Below the pieces are notes generated by a model. It saw nothing but the letters and a program-made list of their open reading frames with translations. It was not told the DNA's origin and did no database searches. This document shows positions 43,528-52,430 of a DNA stretch of 64,000 nt, piece after piece. Position numbers and translations under genes: made by a program. The DNA comes from Amycolatopsis benzoatilytica AK 16/65 (GTDB lineage: Bacteria > Actinomycetota > Actinomycetes > Mycobacteriales > Pseudonocardiaceae): NCBI RefSeq assembly GCF_000383915.1, contig NZ_KB912942.1, forward strand, positions 5,046,366-5,110,365, read 5' to 3'. Each line of letters begins with the position of its first letter. Positions within the stretch are counted from its first letter, which is position 1.

Positions 43528-45681
43528 TCAGCTCTTCTCCAGGTACTCCGCCCTCTCCATGTCCACCACGTCCGCGACCATCTGAGCCAGCCCGCCCGCC
43601 GATGCCAGCGTGGGATCCTTCAGCACGATTTCCTGGGCCTGCGCGCGGGCCTCGGTGATCACGTCCTCGTCCCGCAGCAGCGACAGCAGCTTCAGCCCGG
43701 ATCGCTTTCCCGACTGGGCCGCGCCCAGGATGTCGCCTTCCCGGCGCAGTTCCAGGTCCAGCCGGGACAGCTCGAAGCCGTCCGTGGTGGACTCGACGGC
43801 CGCGAGGCGTTCGCGGGTCGACGTGCCGTCCAGGGTTTCCGTGACCAGCAAGCACAATCCGGGCACGCTGCCACGGCCGACGCGGCCTCTCAGCTGGTGC
43901 AGCTGGCTCACGCCGAACCGGTCCGCGTCCAGGATCACCATCGCGGTCGCGTTCGGCACGTTCACGCCGACCTCGACGACCGTGGTCGCGACGAGCACCT
44001 CGATCTTCCCCGCGCCGAACGCCTGCATCACGGCGTCCTTCTCGTCGGTCGGCATCCGGCCGTGCAACGCGGCGATCTTCAAGCCCTTCAACGCCCCGTT
44101 CGCCAGATCCGGCGCGACGTCCAGGACCGCGAGCGGCGGGCGCTTGTCGCTCTTGTCCGAGGGGGGTTCGTCGCCGATCCGCGGACACACGACATACGCC
44201 TGGTGGCCCTTTCCGACCTCCTCGCGGACCCGCTGCCACACCCGGTCGAACCACGCCGGCTTCTCCGCCACCGGAACGACCGTCGTCTTGATCGGGGACC
44301 TGCCGACCGGCATTTCGCGCAATGCCGAGGTTTCCAGGTCTCCGTACACCGTCATCGCGACCGTGCGCGGGATCGGCGTCGCGGTCATGACCAGCACGTG
44401 CGGGCTGGTCGAATCGGCGCCGCGCGAGCGCAGCGCGTCTCGTTGCTCGACGCCGAACCGGTGCTGTTCGTCCACGACCGCCAGGCCGAGGTCGGCGAAT
44501 TTCACCGTGTCCTGGATCAGCGCGTGCGTGCCGACGATGATGCCCGCCTCCCCGCTTACCGCTTCCAGCAACGCTTTCTTGCGTTCCTTGGCGCCCATCG
44601 ATCCGGTCAGCAGGGTGATCCGGGTGGCGTTCTCCGCCGCGCCCAGCTCGCCCGCCATCCCCAGCGAGCCGAGCATTTCCCGGAGCGACCGGGCGTGCTG
44701 CGCGGCGAGCACCTCGGTGGGCGCGAGCATCGCGGCCTGCCGGCCGGCGTCGACGATCTGCAGCATCGCCCGCAGCGCGACCACCGTCTTGCCCGACCCG
44801 ACCTCGCCCTGCAGCAGCCGGTTCATCGGGTGCTCGGACGACAGGTCCGCGGCGATCTCGTCGCCGATCGCGCGCTGGCCCGCGGTCAGGTCGAACGGCA
44901 GCTGCTTGTCGAACGCGTCGAGCAGGCCGCCGTCGGTGTGCGGGCTGGCTTTCGCCGGACGCGACACCGCGGAGTGCCTTCGCTGGGCGAAAATCAGCTG
45001 CACGGCCATCGCTTCGTCCCACTTGAGCCGGTGCCGCGAAGTCTCCAGGTGCGCCCAGTCCTCCGGCCGGTGGATGCCGCGCAGCGCGCGCTCCAGCCCG
45101 GGCAAACCGTTGCGGGTGCGCAATTCCTCCGGCATCGGGTCTTCGCCGACCTCGAGCACGTCCAGCACCTGCCGCACGCACTTGGCGATCGACCAGGTCG
45201 GCATGCCCTGCGCGGCCGGGTAGACCGGGATGATCTCGGCGAGGAAGTTGTCGACCGCTTCCGCCTCGCGTTCTGCGTCGAGCAGTTCGTACTCCGGATT
45301 GGCCAGCTGCAACGTGTCCCGGAAGGCGGTGACCTTGCCCGCGAACAGCCCGGTCTTGCCCGGCACCAGGTCCTTCTCGCGCCACGCCTGGTTGAAGAAC
45401 GCGCACGCCAGCCGCCGCTTCCCGTCGGTGATCACCATGTCCAGGATGGTGCCGTTGCGGGACTTCATCCGGCGTTTGCTGACCTTTTCGATCCGTGCCA
45501 GCACGGTCGCGTGCTCGCCCAGCTCCAGCCCGGCGATATCGGTGAGCTCGCCGCGCTCGGCGTAGCGGCGCGGATAGTGGCGCAGCAGGTCGGAAACCGT
45601 CTCGATGCCGAGCGCGCCGGAGAGCGCCTTCGCCGTCTTCGCGCCCAGCAGCAGCGGAAGCTTGTCGCGCAGTCCGGCCAT
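43528..45681 (-). CDS. recG: ATP-dependent DNA helicase RecG
   Basis: 717 residues. Wedge/OB domain at the N-terminus (HYPRRYAERGELTDIAGL), helicase motif I GEVGSGKTVVA, DEQHRFGVEQR (motif II DEQH), TATPIPRT (motif III) and QLRGRVGRG (motif VI). RecG remodels stalled forks and Holliday junctions. It starts two bases after the DAK2-protein stop, so the pair is one operon, as in most actinobacteria. Confidence 0.97.
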   Translation of the reverse strand: MAGLRDKLPLLLGAKTAKALSGALGIETVSDLLRHYPRRYAERGELTDIAGLELGEHATVLARIEKVSKRRMKSRNGTILDMVITDGKRRLACAFFNQAWREKDLVPGKTGLFAGKVTAFRDTLQLANPEYELLDAEREAEAVDNFLAEIIPVYPAAQGMPTWSIAKCVRQVLDVLEVGEDPMPEELRTRNGLPGLERALRGIHRPEDWAHLETSRHRLKWDEAMAVQLIFAQRRHSAVSRPAKASPHTDGGLLDAFDKQLPFDLTAGQRAIGDEIAADLSSEHPMNRLLQGEVGSGKTVVALRAMLQIVDAGRQAAMLAPTEVLAAQHARSLREMLGSLGMAGELGAAENATRITLLTGSMGAKERKKALLEAVSGEAGIIVGTHALIQDTVKFADLGLAVVDEQHRFGVEQRDALRSRGADSTSPHVLVMTATPIPRTVAMTVYGDLETSALREMPVGRSPIKTTVVPVAEKPAWFDRVWQRVREEVGKGHQAYVVCPRIGDEPPSDKSDKRPPLAVLDVAPDLANGALKGLKIAALHGRMPTDEKDAVMQAFGAGKIEVLVATTVVEVGVNVPNATAMVILDADRFGVSQLHQLRGRVGRGSVPGLCLLVTETLDGTSTRERLAAVESTTDGFELSRLDLELRREGDILGAAQSGKRSGLKLLSLLRDEDVITEARAQAQEIVLKDPTLASAGGLAQMVADVVDMERAEYLEKS

Positions 45682-45683
45682 CG

Positions 45684-47267
45684 TTACTCGACCCCCATCA
45701 GCAGCACGGCGTCGACCTGACCGCCGGCGTAAGTCGTCAGTTCCACTTCGGGGTGCTCCAGCCGCAGCTGCTCGGTGAGCTCCGCGGTCAGGCCCGGCGG
45801 CGCGTCCGCCCCGCTCAGCACGGTGACCAGCTCGCCGCCGAGCGCCAGCATCCGGTTGAGCACGCCGACAGCGGCCGCGACCAGGTTCGTCGCCGACGCC
45901 GGAGCGGGCTCGATCGACACCACCTCGTCGTCGACCAGGCCGACCACGTCGCCGGTCTGCGCCCGTCCCACCCAGGTTAGCGACTCCTCACGGGCGACCC
46001 GCAGCTCGCCACGCCTCGTCGCGGCCGCCGCTTCGGCCATCGCGACCACGTCGTCGTTGACCCGCCGGTCCCCGTCGTGCACCGCCAGCGCGGCCAGCAC
46101 CTGCACCGGCGACGAGCACGGGATCACCACGACGTCCCGTTCCCCCGCCATCGGATGCCCGGCGGCGGCGTCGGCGGCCGCGGTGAGATCCGGGCCGCCC
46201 GGCAGCACGCTGACGTGCTGGCCGGCCGCCTCGTTGAACAAGCCGATCAGGTCCTCGACGCTCGGCGTCTCGCCCGGCGGCACGGCCAGCACCGCGACGC
46301 CCTCGGCACGCAGCAGCTCGGCCAGCCCGCCGCCGCGGACGACGGCGACCACCGACCGGTCCAGGCCGCCGCCCGGTTCGATCGGGGTAGGCGTGATCAG
46401 CGGCTCGACGCGGATGTTCCGCGGGCGGCCCAGCTGCAGGCCGGCCTCGATGGCCGCGCCGATATCCGCGCAATGGACGTGCACCGCGTGGCTGCCCGCC
46501 CCGTCGCCGGCCACCGTCACGCTGTCGCCGAAGCCGCTCAGTTCCTTCCGCAACGCCGGCAGCCGGGCCTCGTCGGCCTCGTCCAGCAAGTACATGACTT
46601 CCCACGCGTACGCCTGCTCGACCACCGGCTCGACGGTCGCCCGCAGCTCGTGCCCGAGGTCCTCGGCTTCGCCGGTGATCACGCTGGCCAGCGCGTCGAG
46701 GACGGCGACCAGGCCGCGCGCGCCCGCGTCCACTACCCCGGCCTTGGCCAGCGCGGGGAGCTGCTTGGGCGTTTCGTCCAGCGCGGCCGCGGCGACCGCG
46801 ACGACGTCGCGGACGACCTCCGGCAGGACGGCGGTGGTTCCCCGGACCGCCGCGGCCACCGAGTGCAAGACCGTGAGCATCGTCCCCGCGACCGGGCGGC
46901 TGACCGCGCCGGTCGCGACCTGGTCCGCGTGCCCGAGCGCGGCCGCGAGGCCCGGACCGTCCAGCTCGCCGGTGGCTGCCCAGTCCGCGATCCCACGTAC
47001 GACCTGGGAAAGGATCACGCCCGAGTTGCCCCGTGCGTGCGCCACCGCGCCCCGCGCCAGCACCGCCAGCGCCTCGGCGGCGTCGGCGGGCTCGGCCGCC
47101 TGGAGCGCCTCGTGCGCGCCGGTCATCGTGTACAGCAGGTTGGAGCCGGTATCGGAGTCCGCGACCGGGTACACGTTGATGCCGTCGATCGCGGTCCGCA
47201 GCCTGGTCAGACTGTGCACCGAAGCCGCTGCCCAGCCCGACACCGCCATCGCGTCCAGCACCCGCAC
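45684..47267 (-). CDS. DAK2 domain (DhaL-like) fatty-acid-kinase-type protein
   Basis: 527 residues. The N-terminal DhaL/DAK2 domain (1-200) has [18 protein letters not shown], the Asp-rich ADP/Mg site, and [11 protein letters not shown]. The C-terminal ~300 residues form a YloV/FakA-type domain ([31 protein letters not shown]). FakA-like proteins phosphorylate fatty acids with a FakB partner; no FakB gene is in the window. The GTG at 47267 has AGGAGG six bases upstream. Located between rpmB and recG as in other actinobacteria. Confidence 0.9.
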   Translation of the reverse strand: MRVLDAMAVSGWAAASVHSLTRLRTAIDGINVYPVADSDTGSNLLYTMTGAHEALQAAEPADAAEALAVLARGAVAHARGNSGVILSQVVRGIADWAATGELDGPGLAAALGHADQVATGAVSRPVAGTMLTVLHSVAAAVRGTTAVLPEVVRDVVAVAAAALDETPKQLPALAKAGVVDAGARGLVAVLDALASVITGEAEDLGHELRATVEPVVEQAYAWEVMYLLDEADEARLPALRKELSGFGDSVTVAGDGAGSHAVHVHCADIGAAIEAGLQLGRPRNIRVEPLITPTPIEPGGGLDRSVVAVVRGGGLAELLRAEGVAVLAVPPGETPSVEDLIGLFNEAAGQHVSVLPGGPDLTAAADAAAGHPMAGERDVVVIPCSSPVQVLAALAVHDGDRRVNDDVVAMAEAAAATRRGELRVAREESLTWVGRAQTGDVVGLVDDEVVSIEPAPASATNLVAAAVGVLNRMLALGGELVTVLSGADAPPGLTAELTEQLRLEHPEVELTTYAGGQVDAVLLMGVE

Positions 47268-47400
47268 CCGTAACCTCCTAGCCGGTCCCCGCGAGGGTAA
47301 CGACCCCGCGACACGGCCCCCGAAACCACTCGTTACTATGGTCGAGTTGCCCGGCACGTTCGGGCGCGCATTCTTTGTCCCATATCCAGAGGAGTTCGAC

Positions 47401-47592
47401 GTGGCTGCCGTGTGCGACGTCTGTGGCAAGGGACCCGGCTTCGGCAAGTCGGTCTCGCACTCCCACCGGCGTACCAACCGCCGGTGGAACCCGAACATCC
47501 AGACTGTGCACGCCAAGGTCGGCGTGTCCCAGCGCAAGCGCCTGAACGTGTGCACGTCGTGCATCAAGGCGGGCAAGGTCGTTCGCGGCTGA
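47401..47592 (+). CDS. rpmB: 50S ribosomal protein L28
   Basis: 63 residues with [20 protein letters not shown] and NPNIQTVHA, the L28 signature. Two Cys pairs (CDVC, CTSC) mark the zinc-binding form. The GTG at 47401 follows GAGGAG. Divergent from the DAK2-recG operon (133-base gap). Confidence 0.97.
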   Translation: MAAVCDVCGKGPGFGKSVSHSHRRTNRRWNPNIQTVHAKVGVSQRKRLNVCTSCIKAGKVVRG

Positions 47593-47608
47593 TTCCCAGT
47601 TTTCGGCA

Positions 47609-47644
47609 AAAAGGGGCGGGCGCTTTCGAGCACCCGCCCCTTTT
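47609..47644. terminator. Bidirectional terminator after rpmB
   Basis: Near-perfect stem of about 16 bp with TTCG loop, flanked by A5 on the left and T4 on the right, so it can serve rpmB on the plus strand and the convergent hydrolase on the minus strand. Confidence 0.9.
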
Positions 47645-47659
47645 GTGTGCGCCGAGCCG

Positions 47660-48451
47660 TCAGCGCAGGAACCCGGTCAGCACGTCCCGCAGGGTCTCCG
47701 GCGCGTTGAGCACGCCGTGGTCCTGGCCCGCGATCTCCTCGTGCCGCCCGTGCGCGACGGCGTCCGCCACCGCTTTCGCACCGGCCTTCATCCACTCGTC
47801 GCTGGCGCCGCCCGAAAGCGACAGCACCGGCACGGTGATCGCGGCCAGCCGATCGACCGGCAGGTGGTTGCCGCGGCCGCAAATCGTCAGGTCGTACGGC
47901 AGGGTGTGCGCGAGACCGACGAACCATCCCCACACCGGGGCGGCCTTCATCCGCTCCACGATCTCCGCCGGCGTGCCGGTCCCCTCGACCAGGAACAGCT
48001 CGACCGCGCCGTCCCGGTCGTCCTCCGCCAGGCGGGCGCTGATCCGGTCGACCAGGTCGTCGCCGGGACGCGGCCGATCCTCGCCGACGATGAACGGCGG
48101 CTCGTAGACCGAGACCCGGCCGATCGGCAGGCCGCGCGCAGCGGCTTCCAGCGACAAGATCGCGCCGGACGAATGGCCGAAAATCGCCGCCGCCCCGCCG
48201 ACAGTCTCGATCAGCGCGGCCAGGTCATCGATCTCGCGCTCCACCGCGTAGAGCGGCGCGTCCCCGCTGTCGCCTCGGCCGCGGCGGTCGAAGGCGATCG
48301 CGGTGAATCCGGCGTCGGCGAGCACTCCGGCCAGCGCGGCGACGGTAGTCCGGTCGTTGACCGCGCCGCCGACCAGCAGCACCGGCGCGCCCGAGCCATA
48401 GGTCTCGAACGCGATCGGAGTGCCGTCGGCGGACGTGACGGTGGCGGTCAT
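47660..48451 (-). CDS. Alpha/beta hydrolase
   Basis: 263 residues. Nucleophile elbow GHSSGA (Ser), acid in GGASDEWMK and His in AGQDHGVL complete a Ser-Asp-His triad. The N-terminal VTSADGTPIAFETYGSGAP resembles many esterase-like hydrolases of actinobacteria. The ATG is preceded by TGGAGGGAACACC. Substrate unknown; monocistronic. Confidence 0.87.
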   Translation of the reverse strand: MTATVTSADGTPIAFETYGSGAPVLLVGGAVNDRTTVAALAGVLADAGFTAIAFDRRGRGDSGDAPLYAVEREIDDLAALIETVGGAAAIFGHSSGAILSLEAAARGLPIGRVSVYEPPFIVGEDRPRPGDDLVDRISARLAEDDRDGAVELFLVEGTGTPAEIVERMKAAPVWGWFVGLAHTLPYDLTICGRGNHLPVDRLAAITVPVLSLSGGASDEWMKAGAKAVADAVAHGRHEEIAGQDHGVLNAPETLRDVLTGFLR

Positions 48452-48524
48452 GGTGTTCCCTCCAGGGTTGAATCGGTCTTCACCCTGGAGGTCGGAACCG
48501 TCCGCCGGTACCGGACACGCCGGG

Positions 48525-49202
48525 CTAGGGGAGTTTCCAGTCGACCGGCTGGGCGCCCTGCTGGACGAGCAGCTCGTTCGCCCGGCTGAACGGACGCGAT
48601 CCGAAGAACCCGTTGCGCGCCGAGAGCGGGCTCGGGTGCGCCGACTCGATGCACGGCACTTCGCCGAGCATCGGCCGCAGATTGCGGGCGTTGCGGCCCC
48701 ACAGGATCGCCACCAGCGGGCCGCCGCGCGCGGCGAGCGCCTTGATCGCCTGCTCGGTGACCTGCTCCCAGCCCTTGCCCTGGTGCGAGTTCGGCTTGTG
48801 CGGCTGAACCGTCAGCGACCGGTTGAGCAGCAGAATGCCCTGGTCCGCCCACTGCGTCAGGTCGCCGCTGGCGGGCTTCGGGTGGCCCAGGTCCTCGACG
48901 TACTCCTGGTAGATGTTGATCAGGCTCTTCGGGATCGGCCGCACGTCCGGGGCCACCGAGAAGCTCAGTCCGACCGCATGCCCGGGAGTCGGGTACGGGT
49001 CCTGGCCGACGATCAGCACGCGGACGTCCTGGAACGGCTGCTGGAACGCGCGCAGCACGTGCTCGCCGGCCGGCAGGTAGGTGCGGCCCGCGGCGATCTC
49101 GCCGCGCAGGAACTCGCCCATCGCGGCGATCTGCGGGGCCACCGGTTCGAGGGCGTGCGCCCAGCCTGCTTCGACGATCTCGGTCAGCGGTCGTGCGGTC
49201 AC
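48525..49202 (-). CDS. ung: Uracil-DNA glycosylase
   Basis: 225 residues of family 1 UDG, which excises uracil from DNA. The water-activating motif GQDPYP is at 66-71 (Asp68) and the minor-groove loop is HPSPLS near the C-terminus. The GTG at 49202 gives [14 protein letters not shown], a normal N-terminus; a longer upstream frame is Arg/Pro-rich and rejected. Confidence 0.96.
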   Translation of the reverse strand: MTARPLTEIVEAGWAHALEPVAPQIAAMGEFLRGEIAAGRTYLPAGEHVLRAFQQPFQDVRVLIVGQDPYPTPGHAVGLSFSVAPDVRPIPKSLINIYQEYVEDLGHPKPASGDLTQWADQGILLLNRSLTVQPHKPNSHQGKGWEQVTEQAIKALAARGGPLVAILWGRNARNLRPMLGEVPCIESAHPSPLSARNGFFGSRPFSRANELLVQQGAQPVDWKLP

Positions 49203-49283
49203 GGCCCGCGAGCCTAGCGGCAGGTGGCGGGCGTCACTGGGCCGGGGCTGGCACCGAGGCTGGCGACGTGGCCGTGGCCGTGG

Positions 49284-49394
49284 CCGTGAAGGGAACATTG
49301 AGGAACTCTGAGTCCGTCGATGTTCCCTTCACGGACTCCAAGTCCCTCAAGGGGCCCCTCACGGACTCCAAGTCCCTCAAGGGGCCCTTCACGG
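49284..49394. repeat. CCGTGAAGGG hairpin repeat with two extra 30-bp units
   Basis: A hairpin (arms 49284-49298 and 49320-49334) of the GAACATT subtype is followed directly by two 30-bp units (CACGGACTCCAAGTCCCTCAAG) and a closing CCCTTCACGG. It joins the single-hairpin type seen at 58951 and the array type at 13461, showing that they are one family. It lies five bases after the gamma-carbonic anhydrase stop. Confidence 0.9.
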
Positions 49395-49398
49395 AACG

Positions 49399-49920
49399 TC
49401 AGTCCAGCCGGCGCAGCTGTTCGCGGAACCGGGCGGCGCGGCGGACGTAGGAGTCCACGACCATGCCGATCTGCTCCGCCGAGAAGGACTTGTTCTCCCG
49501 GGTCTTCGCCGGCACGCCCAGCGCGATCTCGCCGGTCCGCACCGTCGAGTTGTACGACAGCACCGCGCCCGCGCCGACCATCCCGCCGTCCTCGATCACC
49601 GTGCCGTTCAGCACCACCGAACCGGACGCGATCAGGCAACCGGTGCCGATCCTCGCGCCCTCGATGTGCACGGCGTGGCCGACCGCGGACGCCGGGCCGA
49701 GAATCGTCGGGTCCTTCGCCGTGCAATGCACGACGCAGCCGTCCTGGATGTTCGACCGCTCGCCGAGTTCGATGTAGCCGTGGTCTCCGCGCAGCACCGT
49801 CTGCGGCCAGACCGACGCGTGCGCGGCGATCCGGACGTCGCCGATCACCGTCGCGTCGGGGTGGACGTAGGCGTCCGGGTGAATCGCCGGGACCAGGTCG
49901 CCGAGCGCGTAGATGGCCAA
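49399..49920 (-). CDS. Gamma-carbonic anhydrase family protein
   Basis: 173 residues. Left-handed beta-helix hexapeptide repeats and the metal-binding His residues in DGCVVHCTAKD and GHAVHIEG are present. The family includes carbonic anhydrases and inactive CaiE/PaaY-like relatives. The TTG start at 49920 is supported by GGAGGCGACA upstream and because the next in-frame residues (AIYALGDLVPAIHPDA) match the family start. Adjacent GNAT gene lies 13 bases upstream on the same strand. Confidence 0.9.
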   Translation of the reverse strand: MAIYALGDLVPAIHPDAYVHPDATVIGDVRIAAHASVWPQTVLRGDHGYIELGERSNIQDGCVVHCTAKDPTILGPASAVGHAVHIEGARIGTGCLIASGSVVLNGTVIEDGGMVGAGAVLSYNSTVRTGEIALGVPAKTRENKSFSAEQIGMVVDSYVRRAARFREQLRRLD

Positions 49921-49933
49921 TGTCGCCTCCGAG

Positions 49934-50404
49934 TCAGAGATCCTTGCCGTAATACCGGCTGTACGGCTCGTCCAGGTAGTGCCCGAAACCAGGCACCTCG
50001 GTGTAGCCGGACGAACCGTAGAGCGCGATCGCTTCCGGCTGCTCGGTGCCGGTCTCCAGGACGACCCGCTTCCGGCCGGCCTCGGCCGCGGTCCGTTCCA
50101 GCTCGGCGAGCATCGCCCGGGCGAATCCGCGGCCCCGCGCGGAATCCACCACGTACATCCGTTTCACCTCGACGTCGCCGGGCCGGAAGGACGGCGCCGG
50201 GCCGTCGTGCGCCCGCCAGGCGCCGGACGCGACCGGCACGTCGTCGAGGTAGCCGACGAGGAACAGCCCCCGGGGCGGGGTGAACTCCGCGGCGTCCATC
50301 GGCGTCTCGTCCTCTTCGCCGTACCGCTGCCGGTACTCCTCTTGGATGCCGGCCATCATCTTGACGGCGTCGGGGTGGTCGAAGGCGACGACGCGAATGT
50401 CCAC
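49934..50404 (-). CDS. GNAT family N-acetyltransferase
   Basis: 156 residues. The acetyl-CoA motif is VVDSARGRGFARAMLAELE, preceded by VEVKRMYV and followed by ALYGSSGYTEVPGFG. GTG start at 50404. Its stop lies 13 bases from the next start, so it likely forms an operon with the gamma-carbonic anhydrase and, 21 bases upstream, thiL. Substrate unknown. Confidence 0.88.
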   Translation of the reverse strand: MDIRVVAFDHPDAVKMMAGIQEEYRQRYGEEDETPMDAAEFTPPRGLFLVGYLDDVPVASGAWRAHDGPAPSFRPGDVEVKRMYVVDSARGRGFARAMLAELERTAAEAGRKRVVLETGTEQPEAIALYGSSGYTEVPGFGHYLDEPYSRYYGKDL

Positions 50405-50425
50405 GCCGCCACCCTAAACAACCGG

Positions 50426-51385
50426 CTACTGCTGCCAGTGCTCCCAGCCGCCCTGATGCGCGTACTCCTTGCCGTCCACCGTCACGCCGGAGCCGGGCAT
50501 GGTGACCACGCCGATCTTGCGCCAGCCTTCGGGCAGGTCTTCGAACGGCGGGAACGTCGCGGCCAGCGCGTGGTCCTCGCCGCCGGTCAGCACCCACTGC
50601 AACGGGTCCGCGCCCAGCGCCCTGCCGACCTCCTGCAGACGCGAGGACACGTCGAGCAGCGAAGTCTGCACGTCGAGGCCGACTTCGGACGCCTCCGCGA
50701 GGTGCCCGAGATCGGCGAGCAGGCCGTCGGACACGTCGATCATCGCCGTCGCGCCCGCGAGCGCCGCCCGCGGGCCGGCCGCGTACGGCGGTTCCGGGCA
50801 GCGCTGCGCGTTCACCACGCCGACCGGCGACCGGAACCCGCGGCGCAGCACCGCGAGGCCCGCAGCCGCCCAGCCGAGCCGGCCGCACACCGCGAGCACG
50901 TCGCCGGGGCGCGCGCCGGAACGCGTGACCGGTTCGCGATCTTCGAGGTCACCCAATGCGGTGACGCTGATCACCAGCTGGTCCGCGCTCACCATGTCGC
51001 CGCCGCCCACCCCGGCACCGGCCGCGGCCGCCTCGGCCCAGATGCCGTCCATGATCTCCGTCACGACGTTCACCGGGGTGTCCGCCGGGCAGGCCAGCCC
51101 GACGAGCACCGACGTGGGCTTCGCGCCCATGGCGGCGACGTCGGACAGGTTCACCGCGACCGCTTTGCGGCCGACTTGTTCCGGGCTCGACCAGTCGAGC
51201 CGGAAGTGCACGCCGTGCACCAGCACGTCGGTGCTCGCGACCACCCGGCCGTCCGGCGCGGCGAGGACCGCCGCGTCGTCGCCGGGACCGAGCAGTGTCG
51301 ACGCGGGCTGCGCGCGTCCTTCGGTGACCCGCCGGATCAGGCCGAACTCGCCCGTCCCAGCCACCGAGTTCTCGTCCGGTGACAC
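50426..51385 (-). CDS. thiL: Thiamine-monophosphate kinase
   Basis: 319 residues. Phosphorylates thiamine monophosphate to the diphosphate with ATP. GPGDDAAVL, STDVLVHGVHFR, NLSDVAAMGA, GGGDMVSAD and DVSDGLLADLGHLAE are all conserved ThiL motifs. The GTG at 51385 is preceded by GGAGGTGACC. Divergent from the Lrp-like gene. Confidence 0.96.
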   Translation of the reverse strand: MSPDENSVAGTGEFGLIRRVTEGRAQPASTLLGPGDDAAVLAAPDGRVVASTDVLVHGVHFRLDWSSPEQVGRKAVAVNLSDVAAMGAKPTSVLVGLACPADTPVNVVTEIMDGIWAEAAAAGAGVGGGDMVSADQLVISVTALGDLEDREPVTRSGARPGDVLAVCGRLGWAAAGLAVLRRGFRSPVGVVNAQRCPEPPYAAGPRAALAGATAMIDVSDGLLADLGHLAEASEVGLDVQTSLLDVSSRLQEVGRALGADPLQWVLTGGEDHALAATFPPFEDLPEGWRKIGVVTMPGSGVTVDGKEYAHQGGWEHWQQ

Positions 51386-51523
51386 CGGTCACCTCCTGTT
51401 TCCCTCGCCTGTGTCGGATTGGTTACCCGACAATCGGATCCCCTAGGTTTTTCCCGGGGCTGGCGCTACGTTGCCTACACCGTTCCTACCCCGAGCCGTC
51501 CGCCACCGACGAAAGGGCACGCC

Positions 51524-51757
51524 GTGGTCCACGCATACATCCTCATCCAGACCGAGGTCGGCAAGGCCGCCGCGGTGGCTGCGGAGATCTCCGGGGTCCC
51601 GGGCGTGACCAGCTCCGAGGACGTCACCGGGCCTTACGACGTCATCGTGCGCGCCACCGCCGAAACGGTGGACCAGCTCGGCCAGCTCGTGGTGGCCCGG
51701 GTGCAGAACGTGGACGGGATCACCCGGACGCTGACCTGCCCGGTGGTCCACCTCTGA
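51524..51757 (+). CDS. Stand-alone Lrp/AsnC ligand-binding (RAM) domain protein
   Basis: 77 residues consisting only of the effector domain of Lrp/AsnC regulators (AYILIQTEVGKAAAVAAEI, GPYDVIVRA), without a DNA-binding part. Such proteins form dimeric ACT-like barrels and may sense amino acids. The GTG at 51524 has AAAGGGCACGCC upstream. Next gene (DUF3515) follows after 19 bases. Confidence 0.88.
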   Translation: MVHAYILIQTEVGKAAAVAAEISGVPGVTSSEDVTGPYDVIVRATAETVDQLGQLVVARVQNVDGITRTLTCPVVHL

Positions 51758-51776
51758 CCCGTGGTCCACTGAAGCG

Positions 51777-52319
51777 GTGGCAGATACCGACACCGGCGCG
51801 CCTCCGAAGGCCGTCCTCGTCATCGCATCCGTCCTTGTGTTCGCGCTGGCCGCGGCGGTCGTCGTCTTCGCGCTGACGAAGAACTCGTCCGGCGGGAACG
51901 ACGCGGCGAACCAGCCGCTGGCGTTGGTGTCCGTGCCCGCGCCGCAGGCCGGCTCGGCCGACTGCAAGAACCTGATCACCGGCGTTCCGGCCACGCTGAC
52001 GTCGAACGGCAAGGAGCTGTCGCCCCGCACGCTCGCCGAACCGGCGCCGCCGTCCACCGTCGCCTGGGGCGAACCGGATCCGGTCGTGCTGCGCTGCGGC
52101 CTCGAACGGCCCCCGGAGCTGACCCCGAGCTCGCAGCTGCGCATGGTCAACAAGGTGCAGTGGCTGGTTGTCGAGCAGGGCGGATCGGCGACCTGGTACG
52201 CGGTCGACCGCGCGGTGTACGTCGCGCTGACCGTGCCGGGGAACACCGGGACCGGCCCGCTGCAGGCTATTTCGGACGCTATTTCGGCGAAGCTTCCGGC
52301 GAAGCCGCTGAAGTTCTAA
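51777..52319 (+). CDS. DUF3515 membrane-anchored protein
   Basis: 180 residues. N-terminal transmembrane helix (13-33), then an extracytoplasmic domain with ADCKNLI and VLRCGLERPPEL (Cys pair) and VQWLVVEQG, the DUF3515 pattern. In mycobacteria the homologue lies between ddl and thiL, as in this neighbourhood. GTG start at 51777. Function unknown. Confidence 0.87.
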   Translation: MADTDTGAPPKAVLVIASVLVFALAAAVVVFALTKNSSGGNDAANQPLALVSVPAPQAGSADCKNLITGVPATLTSNGKELSPRTLAEPAPPSTVAWGEPDPVVLRCGLERPPELTPSSQLRMVNKVQWLVVEQGGSATWYAVDRAVYVALTVPGNTGTGPLQAISDAISAKLPAKPLKF

Positions 52320-52333
52320 CGAGTTCCCCCGCG

Positions 52334-52412
52334 CCCCAATGTGGCATTGGGTGCGTCACATGCAGCGAATGTGGCATTGGGTGCGTGCGATGCAGCGAAT
52401 GCCACATTGGGG
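52334..52412. repeat. AATGTGGCATT repeat cluster with 15-bp outer inverted repeat
   Basis: Two direct copies (52338-52348, 52368-52378) and one inverted copy (52398-52408) of AATGTGGCATT, evenly spaced at 30 bases. The outer arms 52334-52348 and 52398-52412 pair perfectly over 15 bp. TGCAGCG linkers repeat between copies. It lies between convergent genes (DUF3515 and MFS) and may act as a terminator. A different family from the CCGTGAAGGG hairpins. Confidence 0.85.
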
Positions 52413-52430
52413 TGGTCTGAGCGGGGGGGC

